A DNA stretch of 64,000 nucleotides from Dermanyssus gallinae (Eukaryota > Arthropoda > Arachnida > Mesostigmata > Dermanyssidae). The stretch lies in contig QVRM01005607.1 in NCBI GenBank assembly GCA_003439945.1, forward strand, positions 248,001 through 312,000, in the 5' to 3' direction. This document shows, piece by piece, positions 47,939 through 58,286 of this stretch; the first letter of the stretch is position 1; each line of letters starts with the position of its first letter. Below the pieces are notes generated by a model. It was not told where the DNA came from and did not search any database. It worked only from the letters and a program-made list of their open reading frames with translations. A program made the position numbers and the translations under genes.

Positions 47939-50170
47939 GGGTGCAGTGAGAGCGCTACGGTAAGGGGCGCGTCGGTTGCAGTACCGACGGTTCTAAATGC
48001 GAAAAGAGCGTGAGCCCAATAGTGTATAATTACGACATTGGCAAGAACCGATGAGTTTCACGGATTTAAAGGCAAGAACAGTATTTGCATTATGTTTGGC
48101 ACTTAACTATGTTTCGTAAGTGCTTGTGCAGCTAACTGGTATTAACATTCCTTCATAAGCTCCTATCCACTTGCTTCAAATTACCTGATCGTACTGGTTG
48201 AGCATTTCCGTAAAGTCGCAATGACGCAGTTGCCTCAACTATACATAAACTCGTTTTGTGGCTGCATACGCCGTTTGGTTCATTTAGGCAGGCACTGTGG
48301 ACATTGTGAACGCGCATTGTTGGCAGTGGGAAAAAAGAATGATAGGCGGTCACAGACTGGCGGTTGGAGAAGACAAAGGGATGTCAGTGAAGATGGGGAA
48401 AAAAGATGCAAGATGAAGAACACAAGGTGAGTAGATGGAAGGAAACGGAGGCGGAGCGGGGACGTGACATTGCCGTCATCGGATTTCGATGAGATGATAT
48501 CTACCTTTTTCCTTTTTTTCGACATTCGAGGGTAAGGAGTGGTCGTATTTGGTCATCTACCGTCGTTGTAGACCTGTTTGCGGCGCCCTTGCTTCCTGTT
48601 TCTCGATTGCCGTCTCGTTTTTGTTTTCCTATGTTGTTCATCTCTTGGGGGTCATTGTGCTTGAGATGAGAGAGAGAGAACGCACAAGAGAAAGGCCAGA
48701 TGGTAAGCAAAAGCAGGCCAGACACGAGAAGGCTACAAGCCGGAGTGAGTCGGCCTGAACATAGGTCGAGATGTTCGCCGAATGCTGTAGGCGTCTAGGG
48801 CGACGCACGACGATGATGGGACGATACTACTCGAGATTTCGCTTGTGGCGATTGCATTATATCTCCCAGCGGTGTGGAACGTGCAATACGTGAGATTCTT
48901 AGCCCAGAGGTCTTTCTGGCTTGTGGCCCGAAACCAGCGAGGGCGTCAGGTCATAATAGAGGACGGGATGTAGAAGGGAAAAAGAGCAGAGAGAGAGGAA
49001 GAAAGAGAGAGGGATAGGCTGAGGAGAAACGAAGAACAAACGGGCAATGGGGATCATTGGGAGTGATGTACAAGGAAAACAGTGCAAGGGTGAGCGAGAA
49101 TGGTCAGAGAGATATGAAGTGGTGGTGGTGGTGTGCACGAGCAAAGGCATATAGACGGGTCGGCCGGATGGCAGGGACGGGCGTCGAAGAGGCAGCAGAA
49201 GAGGACCAACGCAAAAAACGAACTGAAAGAAAGAGGAAAAAGGCCGGGCAACTTTCTATGAGGGGGCGGGGGTGGAGTGAGCCGAGAATCATGCGATTAT
49301 ACACGAGTGATCGCGCAAATACACTGGACGCTGACTGCGGATTGTTCATCCGATTCCGTTCTCCAAGTCTGGCGGGCTACTCCTGTTCTGCTCGTTTTAC
49401 TACGGCTGCTGCAAATGCTGCTGCTTTTGCTGTGGGCGCTATCGCCGTCGCTTCTGACGTCGGCGTAGTCGAGGCTCCATCAACGGCTAAATATACGAGA
49501 CCTTCAAGCTCCGGACCATGTCTCCCTCCGACTCCCCCCCTCTCTCTCTCTCCCCATCTCTCTCTGTCTCCCTCCGACTGTTCCTCGCTGTGCTTGCGCG
49601 ACATGTACAATTGTTCCGCACCCGGTAAGATGCTTAGTCATGCAGCTACTATCGGTGTGGACTGATCTCAGAAGGCAGAGGACCGACCGGCGAAAGGCTG
49701 AACAGGCCACAACAGACTGAGAGCGAACAATGAAGGAGATGATGTCGCACGAAAGTGAGCGACAACCTACGAAACAGTTACCTGCGAGGCGAGCTATCCG
49801 CGAGAGATACAAGACATACATAATAGGTTTGCGCTCGGATAGCCGGAGAGCTGGCACGTTCTAAGGACTAGGCAGATAGACTATAACAACAGTCCGTCCA
49901 AATGACGTAGGCTGAATGATGGCGACAAGGTCTACTATGTAATGATGTACCACGGAATGCAAAGTCTCTCAGATAAGGCGACTGTTATAGGTGATTAGCG
50001 AGTGTACGCGACAATGATGGCCAGCTCGCGTGCGAACACGGCGGGAACGACCTTTCTCGAGGTTGAGCTATTCCGCATCATATCTGGTACTTGTGGTGAA
50101 GTAGTAGAATTGCGAAACAGGAAAACGAATTATTTTATCATTTTCTATTAGGTTTGTTTTCTTTTGGTAG
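47939..50170. other. Gene-free span, partly purine-rich
   Basis: No exon recognised. The segment 48900-49280 is A/G-rich and 49530-49580 is C/T-rich. The 202-codon frame at 49057-49665 is low-complexity and uncalled. AT content rises after about 50100, leading into the candidate exon. Confidence 0.5.
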
Positions 50171-50497
50171 ATAAATTTTGTCCATATCAGAAAATCTCGA
50201 TCATTATTTGGTTTAGAAGTAATCATACCTATCGATTTGAAAAGTGGGCCTTATTCAATAGTTAAATACAAAATTATGAAAATATGTGGTAAGGAGGTTC
50301 ACCTACAGTGGGCTAGAAATGCTCAACTACTAGAATTTTCTAGTTTTCGTGACGCGACCAATGACAGACGGAGACGGGCAATAGAACGACATATGTTAAG
50401 TCGATTTGCTGTATGTAGATTTTATCATCACCTATGTAAAGGCACGATTGACGTTACTACGCCCGAGGGTCAATGTGTGTGCGCGGAATGCAAGGAG
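50171..50497 (+). CDS. Candidate internal coding exon, unknown product
   Basis: I do not recognise the family. The upstream side is a textbook acceptor, TTTGTTTTCTTTTGGTAG ending at 50170. The downstream side is a good donor, GAG followed by GTATGT at 50498. The 327 bp between them are exactly 109 open codons, phase 0 at both ends. The same frame is closed by TAG at 50168, immediately before the exon, and stays open past the donor to about 50650. Features seen: a PIDLKSGPYSIVKYKI stretch, a basic NDRRRRAIERH stretch and a Cys-rich end (CKG, then CVCAEC) that could bind metal. Codon use is more AT-rich than the surroundings. No partner exon was found. Alternatives are an exon of a fast-evolving gene or part of an unrecognised transposon. 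Confidence 0.4.
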
Positions 50498-50754
50498 GTA
50501 TGTAGGCGTTACCATGCCATAACGGAACACTCAAACTTTATATTATGCTCTGTCTATACCAAATACTCACAAGTAACCAAACCTTTTGACTACTTCCTAC
50601 TATGCGTAAGAACGTCAGTTATGTCTCAAATATGTCGAGTTGCAATTTAACAAGAGCGCGTGCGTCCATCATTAAAAATGACAGCTATCAGGGTAAAACA
50701 ATACTGCGGACACGCTTTAATTCGCATTTGCCCACATACAAACATGAGACAAGA

Positions 50755-50835
50755 AACTGTAGGGACTTCTATAAAGATGTTGGACTTCTGTAGGGACTTC
50801 TATTAAACAAAAATTTGGACTTCTATAAAGCAGTG
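50755..50835. repeat. Short interspersed repeat of GGACTTCTRTAAAG
   Basis: GGACTTCT occurs four times within about 80 bp, three times followed by ATAAAG or ATTAAA and once by GTAGG. It is a small decayed tandem array just downstream of the candidate exon. Confidence 0.75.
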
Positions 50836-50839
50836 GTGC

Positions 50840-52529
50840 TACTAGCAGCACTGAGAGGTCTAGACGGTGGTAGTGAATGCACGCGTGATGCACGTGTTTA
50901 ATGCTTGATCCACTATATGATGGGGTTAGTTGTCGTAAGAGGAATCTTCTTCACTAGTAGTTTGCTGTTGAGTTTGAGGCTTTGTCGTGACCGCCGAGAA
51001 ACCCCCAGCAGCAGCAGCAGCAGAGGGAACAGGGGCTGACAACGTCCTCCGGCGAGATAAGAAACCGACCGTCGACGAGCGTCTCCCTCATGGGTCCGAC
51101 AAGGGCAGAAGCCTCACGGCTGAGGCGTCGGGACTCAAATCTCGGGCGTTGAGACTCGACGCCGGGGGTGGTGGTTGGGGCGCCTTCATAGGGGCGACGG
51201 GGCGAAACACGATCTGGATGGCAGCAGACGCCAGCCCTGGCCAGCATGTCGTGGGCGGCAGCTGGCGCTGTTATGTGTGGCCATCATCTCGGGCCACAGA
51301 GATTCACTCGTGTTTAGAAAATATGGCGTTATCGGAGCTCGGAGCTCCGTATGCGGCGCGGGCAGGGCTGTGCTTCCGGAGCGAGCTAGTCAAACGCCAA
51401 AAGCCAACGCTGCCGCAGATATTAGCTGCTGGTCTTGTGGCGGCAGATCTTTTTCTCGTACGGGTGCGCGGTAGTTGCAGGGGACGCTTTGACAGACGAC
51501 ACATTATCATTATCAACACCATCGTCGTCATCATCATCATCGTCACCATCACCATCATTGAAATCACCATCGCTGACTGAGTTGTATCGCTAATGTTGCG
51601 CCATTGCATGATAGCCACCCTTTACTTATTCTCTGTTTGAGATTTGCGTATGATTGATACTCGCATACGGCGAAGGCTACTGGAGCAGCAATTCTATGTG
51701 ATTGCTTGCCGCTCAAAGAGTTGAACGAATCTCGTCAGCTATAGATAGATGATGGCGTTACCAGCATTGCTACTACGGGACAGAGAGAGAGAGAGAAAGG
51801 AGGAGCGGTCGAGTATGATAGATAGCGATCATAGGCAGCATGAGCAAAGCCTATGTGGTGTTGAAGTGGATGTTTACAGGATGAAATAGAAATAAAAGCA
51901 GGGTGCAGTCGAATGTAAGATTACACGTATATGCCATCATTGCCATTCGGTCGGTGGATTGTTGTTGTGCTTGTTTTTGTTGCTGGTGAAGTTGTGTTTC
52001 TTATTGTTGCTGTTGATTTTCATTGTTATTCACAGCTTTGAGACATAAATGCCGGGCAGATCAGTTTAAAGACGTGCTTCCTTTCCGCTAGCCGTGATAC
52101 AACTATCTGACAACGCAAGCCTTTTTGGTCTCGATCCGATCGAGCGGGCTTGGCGAGTTGATGGAAGCGGAGTTCCGTTATATTTTATGTAAGCGTCACC
52201 TGTGTACAGTACGTAGCCTTTGCAGGCAATATCTCTTATTCTTTTGGATGTTTCTGTTTATCCGTTAAGACCGTCTGTTCCCAGGGAGCCACTCGCGTCG
52301 TACATAGTGGTTAGTGAGCTCTACTTCATTTACCGTTGCCTAAGGGGAGGTGGGCATGTGCTCTTGACCAGGACCTCGTCTGCTTGGTCTAGTCTGTTCA
52401 ACAGCTAATCAACGCAGCACTATGAGCTTCTGCAGAACAAAGAAACGGTTAACAGTAAAGTAGTATTTTTCGCCGTTCCATAGGATGACGGAAGCTATCG
52501 TCATCGAGCACGCCAAATTCATCAGCATT
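50840..52529. other. Gene-free span
   Basis: No exon recognised. A (CAG)n tract lies near 51007-51022 and an (ATC)n tract near 51525-51555. The long frame at 50987-51580 ends in ATC-encoded Ile/Val and lacks an ATG context and family motifs. Confidence 0.5.
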
Positions 52530-52740
52530 GCATTTCATTCCATCATGACAGCGCCTGTCCGCTCGCATACACATGTAAGGCGACCTGGCATAAGTTGTCT
52601 CGGAAAATCTCGCAGATACCGTACCCATTGCACACACCTTACAGCCCTGACCTTGCTTTTTTACAATATCATCTGCTCTGCCAACTTCACAATGCGTTGA
52701 ATGGGGCACATGTCGATATTTTGTAGGCTATCGAAATACA
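52530..52740 (+). pseudogene. Mariner transposase relic, central domain only
   Basis: One plus-strand frame reads FHHDSACPLAYTCKATWHKL, then HTPYSPDLAFLQYHLL and LHNALNG. This matches the mariner segment HDNARPH..PPYSPDLAPSDYHLF..NALNG. The second catalytic Asp is kept (codon 52547-52549). The third, in the SDYH position, is Gln (codon 52664-52666), and spacing between the two is a few residues longer than the DD34D norm. The N-terminal DNA-binding region and the rest of the C-terminus are not recognisable. It is a different subfamily from the copy at 12.5 kb, which has lost exactly this segment. Confidence 0.75.
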
Positions 52741-52927
52741 AGAAAAAAATATACAAACAACATGTTTTGCATCGAAAAACAAGGCATACCTTAAGGATGA
52801 TATTTTTTTAAATTAAAAATGCTTTGGAAAAAGGCCAAAGAGTAGAGTGCATATGATTTTCTGAAGTGAAACCGTATATTATATACAATAGATTCGCAAC
52901 GCCGTTTTCATCCGGTCGAATTATCGG

Positions 52928-52929
<2 letters not shown>

Positions 52930-52965
<36 letters not shown>
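52930..52965. repeat. (TA)n array
   Basis: About 17 TA units between the second mariner relic and the minus-strand exon. It would lie inside that gene's first intron. Confidence 0.9.
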
Positions 52966-52966
<1 letters not shown>

Positions 52967-53042
52967 TGGGATTATGAAACTGATGAGATTGCGACAGCGG
53001 AGAGAAAAATAGGCATTCTTCAAAACTGTGTCTGTCACTCAC

Positions 53043-53337
53043 AGTGAGGTTGGTCGTAATGTAGTGTACCATTCTGTTCCTCTCCATAGGGTGCATTGTT
53101 GATGCCTTGCCTACCCGCTAAGTGGGTGTAGGCGGGAGAGCAGTAGGGAAAGCGCGGGTCAATACGGGGCATGTATTTGAGCCAGTCGGGGGTACGGCGG
53201 TAGCCATGAGACCCCTCAACGACCCGAGTGAACGACTTCAGTGGGGCGGCGTCATCGTTGACGTTAGCGGACGAGTGGCTCTGGCGCCGGACTTGAAGCA
53301 GAGGTAGCAGGACCTGCTTTTGTCGATGTGCCGCCAT
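53043..53337 (-). CDS. Candidate first coding exon, mitochondrial-type protein
   Basis: The minus-strand ATG at 53337 has a strong context (A at -3, G at +4). The frame encodes 98 residues plus one base and ends at a consensus donor, CT followed by GTGAGT (53042-53037). Without splicing the frame would close two codons later. The N-terminus MAAHRQKQVLLPLLQVRRQ is basic, Ser/Ala-rich and free of acids, as in mitochondrial presequences. The body is aromatic- and Pro-rich, with RRTPDWLKYMPRIDPRFPY and GINNAPYGEEQNG. I could not assign a family; small respiratory-complex or mitoribosome subunits are the kind of protein this resembles. An in-frame ATG at 53496 would add 53 low-complexity residues (Thr and Leu runs from ACT repeats), which I take as 5' UTR. 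Further exons should lie below 53037 but were not found. Confidence 0.55.
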
Positions 53338-53496
53338 CGTACGCGTAGAACCGCATGATGGTGGGCATAACCCAACGCCGCCTAATTTAGACGGGGGTAG
53401 CGTCAGTAGGAGAGTAGTAGTTGTAGTAGTAGTAGAAAGAGCAGGACCTGAAGGACGCAGAGGTGAAGGAAATGGAAGAGATCGTCGTCGGGCCAT

Positions 53497-56411
53497 TATC
53501 TAGATTAACCTTTTTGATGGGTCATGTCACCTTCAGATGCTACACACGATTACTTCCTCTATACAAAATAAACGCCCCTGCTGCTGCCACTGCCGCTCTT
53601 GTCATTTCGTACCGACCACAAACGACCGGGAGGGAGGTCTACGAAAGGCCTTTACAGCTCAGGCTTCCAGGCCCGATAGTTGTCACCCGCCCCAGTGCAC
53701 GATCAGCCTTGCATCTGCCCCTTTTCTCCCCGCCAGATAGACTTTTGGGCCACGTCGTGCTGCCAGACGCCCTAGAGTGGCTCATCTTGCCGCCGCTCAT
53801 CGTTTTCGCCATTATTGCCTCGTAAAGAGGCACAGCATTAGCTCATCGCCCACGTGTCCTGTTCCTCCGCTGCCGATCTTAAACTTAAACGAAAACAAAA
53901 CCAGATTTTCGCCTGTCGTCACTATCACGGGCACCGTTACTGAGGAGGCAGATGATGTATAAATGTGCGAATCAAATGGCTAAATGAAGCTAGGCGCGAC
54001 TGTGTCATTCTTATTTGAGGTACATCGATAAGGGAACATGATGAAGTTTCGGGTGTTCATATGCATTTGCTCAGTTAGAGTGGTAGTAGTAGCAGCAGCA
54101 CTACCAGCAGGAACAGTAACAACATAGAACTGCCCCGGTGCGAAGAATTCGTAGGGCAAGTTTGGAAATGTATTTTTTGTGTGCGTTAATGCTTCAGTCG
54201 ATGACCGTCACATGAATGAATGCCGTTAATGGCGTAGGTGCTCGCTGGAGGGTGACCACCGGGAGAGAAAGGCAATAATGTGCTGTCATATAGCAGAGGC
54301 ATCTTATCGTCGCTTGCACACTTTGCCGAGACCGAATATAGGAATGGAAGGTCAATACAACGCTAGAAAGAGCGAGAATGCGTATTGAGTTGAGGCTGGG
54401 CCTCTTTCGGGTTGATAAAAATTCACAGCCCCGATCCTAACCGGGCCTATTTTGAAACCTGCTGAAACTACTGAGCTACAGTCACTCATTGCTGCTCTCA
54501 CCGTACATGCAGCCCCTTTTTGATAGAATTGGACCTGATCTGTCAGTTACTACCGGACAAGGCTTCTCCGGTTCGACTTTAGGTTGTCTACTGTCCTAAA
54601 TTTTTGTCATCAATAAAATTTCCGTATGGAAATAAAAAAGCGCTTCTCATAAGTTTGTCGTGCTTCTATATTCAAGGTTCTATTTGCAGTAAAAACATTA
54701 TAGCTACGCTCTTGATTACGGACTGCCGCCCATATAAGGCGTTTTTTCTAACGATCTTTAGAGCCGGTTTTTCACTTGCCAAAACTCTTGGAGCAAGAGA
54801 CGTAAAAAGAAGACACGAGATAACGTAATTACTTTACCGCGAGCTGTAGTTACATACCTAGTTCCTTTCTGGCCGATAACTTAAACGTTGTGCAATTAGT
54901 ACTACCAAGTATATATACTCATTGTGTGAAATAAATAAATCTATATGACTATAATTATTATGTGTATAACCGCCCTTATAATATCACCTTGTGCCAATGC
55001 GCTTTACAGCACTGAACACTTATCGAAAACTCTAGTCTATAAGTAGATTCGGTGATGGCGTCGACCACTAGTTAGACGCCTCTGGGTCGCTTGTTGTTCG
55101 GCCGATGATTCAGTCCTGTTTCCTGCTAGTCGTTTTCCTCTTATTCTTCTTTGTCGTCGCCATTCTTCCTCTTTTCTCTGTTCTCCGGCGTCAAGTCATG
55201 GTAACAGCAAAACTAGTGAAGAGCGCGCCATCGTCACCATCAGCGTCGTCGGCATCGCCTAGCTGTCATCTAAGCCCTTCTCGAGCTCGGCTCTTCCCCC
55301 TGTTCTCTCGTTTTCCTTCCGTTGCCTCCCAGCGATACCCCCATCGAGCATCTTCTGTCCGTAGTGTATATATATATATATATGCACTTGTAGACGGTGG
55401 GATGTAGGACGATTTGCTGACGAGGCGTGCACTGGCTCCGGGGGACCAGGGATCGCGGTCGGGGGCCGGCACGCGTATACAGGCAGGCAGGCTGGCGCTC
55501 GATGTTTAATAGTACGCGGCGGGCTGCAGGACGCGTATGCTGCTGCTGCTGGGGGGGGGGGCAGGTCAGGCCAGGGTCGTATCGGATAGCTGGCTAGCTG
55601 ATAATGCATATCAAGGCGAGACGACAGGAGGAATAAAAGAAGGAGAAGGAGGAGGAAGAATAAGTGAAAGGCAAAGATGGCGACAACAAAGACGATGACT
55701 ACTATTACTACTACTACGAGTACTGCTTCTGGAACAAATCCCCAGAGCAGCGCAAAGATGACACCAAAATTATACACTTTGCGTCACCCGCCACTCAGTA
55801 CGGCCCTGGAACCCCACAGCCGTACTGAGTTCGCCCATCGACCTCCCTCCTTCGCTTCTTCTCATGCACCTTCCCTATCATCCACCCGTTATGCGGTTAG
55901 CTCACCAACGGGCCATTGCTGCTGCTGCGAGCGTCTAGAGCGTCTATACGTAGCGTGCGACCACTGGTAGTGAGGTAATGCGGAGGCTAGACTGTGCACG
56001 AAAGCGGCCACGGCCACGGGAGCACGGCTAGCGTCGGCGCCCGCGACGACACATTACGATGTGATGGTGGTGGTGGTGGTGGCTGATCGTTAGAACAATG
56101 TTTTTGATAGTGGCGACTGTCGTGATGATGAACTGGAAACGATGATGATGGTGGTGATGATGATGATGACGATGCCCATCGCAAATATGGGAGCTCATGA
56201 CCATGATGGGGTTCATGATGGTGAGGCAGAAGGGGCGCGGCCTCGTTCAACTGAACCGATGATGCCACCATTGGCAGAACGAAGCGTGGTTGTTACCTTA
56301 AGCCGTCGTCGTTGTTTTCCTACGTGTTGAATTGGGTTGGTGGTTGTTGGTGGCCGTTATTGGTTCTTCGGGCTTTCTAGCATAGCACAATAATAGTGGT
56401 ATTTGGTAGTA
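53497..56411. other. Gene-free span
   Basis: No exon recognised. It contains a short TA array at about 55368-55382, (GCT)n plus (G)11 at about 55540-55561, and (TAC)n near 55700-55722. GGT and GAT triplets lie at about 56066-56175. The open frames at 55259-55777 and 55677-55970 are low-complexity. Confidence 0.5.
55793..55830. repeat. Perfect 12-bp inverted repeat, 14-nt loop
   Basis: ACTCAGTACGGC (55793-55804) and GCCGTACTGAGT (55819-55830) form a stable hairpin. The function is unknown. Confidence 0.8.
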
Positions 56412-56440
56412 GTAGTAATAGTTGTTGTTGCTGCTGCTGC

Positions 56441-56474
<34 letters not shown>

Positions 56475-56476
56475 GA
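56412..56476. repeat. (GTA)(GTT)n compound microsatellite
   Basis: GTA and GCT triplets grading into a pure GTT run that ends at TGAGGTAGTAGG. Confidence 0.85.
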
Positions 56477-56831
56477 GGTAGTAGGACTCGCCTGTTCAAG
56501 CGATTCAAGACCCGAGATGGCACTGTGTGTCGTTTACTGTTTGCTCAAAAAACGTCTTTGCCGGCTTGCCGCATGCGCAGCCCATCATTGGAGATTTAAT
56601 ATCGATATGCTACACATTGCTGATCCATACTTATGAAACTGTTTTAGCATCTATACTGGTTTTGCGAGGTCAAACCATAAAGCTCTGCATGTTCATATCT
56701 AGTATGAAGTGAAATGATCCACACCTGCAGCACCGATGAATCGTCGTCTAAAACTATGGGAAAATGAATTTCAACTTTCCTGTGGCTCCGCTTTTTAATG
56801 CAATACATAGTTTGACGTTGGTGAGCAACTA

Positions 56832-57077
56832 TTATGGTGTAAGCAAAACTACAAGACCACCACCAATCGAGACAAAGAGTGGATCTTCTCGCCGCGCACC
56901 GCCTATCCTCATTTGGTAATTGTTGCGGAACAACATTAGCCAACTAAGGGATTTTTTTAGGTAATTTACAACTATTTCAGCAGCCGTTGAGTCCGGACGA
57001 AACCGCCGAAGAAGTTGTTTGAGAGATTCTTCTTTAGAATACATCAGCCAAGGCACAATCATGCCAATCATACACAA
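56832..57077 (-). other. Unrecognised coding-like segment (low confidence)
   Basis: The minus-strand frame reads LKQLLRRFRPDSTAAEIVVN and then NNYQMRIGGARREDP before a stop. An overlapping second frame downstream (56644-56943) also looks non-repetitive, with KKRSHRKVEIHFPIVLDDDS. The pattern could be a frameshifted relic or an exon pair, but no family, start context or clean splice pair supports a gene. Confidence 0.2.
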
Positions 57078-57356
57078 TATAACAAAAGAGACGTGGTGAA
57101 TAGCTTGTATCTTTTAAAAAAAGCAAACATCTCCTTTCTGCTCCTGCGCAGCCTGAGTTTCGTTTTGTCTCACTGGTTTGCATGCACGCAGTTGTTACAA
57201 ACGACACACGATTGGGCCATGTAACTAATTCTGCGAAAGCTCTTCCATTGTGTTTATTGCACCTGTTGTCAAAGTTGGGGATGCATAAATGTTTTAATGA
57301 TTAAGTGCGTGTCATTCTCAAACACGGCAGCCGTGACTACGAGTACGTGGTAGACC

Positions 57357-57675
57357 GATGTATAATCTTTAGCAAAATATTATTTTAATCCATTTATATT
57401 TGCAGAACTGATATTATTGTTTGTGTTAACTGATTTTAAATATTTATCAGATTATATAATTAATTTAAGAAAATATTTACATCATTCATACAGAGCCAAT
57501 AATTAAGGTATAATTTATAATGGTAGTAATCGAAATATGCGTTATTTTCATATGTGTTTGTTTATTTTTCATTACTAAAATTGAATTGAAAAATATTTAT
57601 AATTAATATATAATTCATTATATTTCGGATATATGTTTTAATACGTATATTCTTATATAATGTATAACGTATGTG
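57357..57675. other. AT-rich island without simple repeats
   Basis: About 320 bp of strongly AT-rich, non-repetitive DNA (TTTAAATATTTATCAGATTA-like). It contrasts with the GC-balanced neighbours and is distinct from the TA arrays. It could be a scaffold-attachment-like or replication-related element, or a decayed AT-rich transposon. No coding frame is seen. Confidence 0.5.
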
Positions 57676-58197
57676 ATTTGGAACTGCGGATATTCATCAA
57701 TCAAACCCAGTGGTCGCCACAGAGGTGCGAAAGATGTTTTGCCCATTTCCGTGTTATCCTAAAAAAATAACCAGTTGTAAACAGCAGCACTATTGCAAGC
57801 TAGTTTATGGCAGTATATACAATATATGCCTAGAAGCAAAAGTAGCCACACCCATGCTAATACTATGAGCACGCTATGCGTGTCGCGAATGTTACCGGGA
57901 ATGGTGATGAATTCGCTGAAACGCAAATGCAGAAAGGATTCGAGAGCGAGAAAGAGAGAGAGCAAAAAGTTTCCTCTTCTGCTATAGTTATTTGTATTAT
58001 CGACAACTATTATGGCCCAGCTTTGTCTAAAGCATATCTTGCTTAGATCCAAGTACGAGTTAAATAAATACATGCGTTCTTACTAAACAAAAAAAACATG
58101 ACTTGGAAATATCCCTTTGTCTAACTGCAATAATGATATATATATATATATATATGTAAATAAAATATATATATATATTTATATATATATATACATA

Positions 58198-58230
<33 letters not shown>

Positions 58231-58239
58231 TTACATATA

Positions 58240-58286
<47 letters not shown>

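Noticed and set aside
49057..49665. Plus-strand open frame of 202 codons
   Set aside because: Composition follows the purine-rich and CT-rich tracts; no motif or start context.
56474..56485. TGAGGTAGTAGG, identical to the first 12 nt of let-7
   Set aside because: It is the edge of a GTT/GTA microsatellite, the following bases diverge from let-7, and no complementary arm exists to make a precursor.
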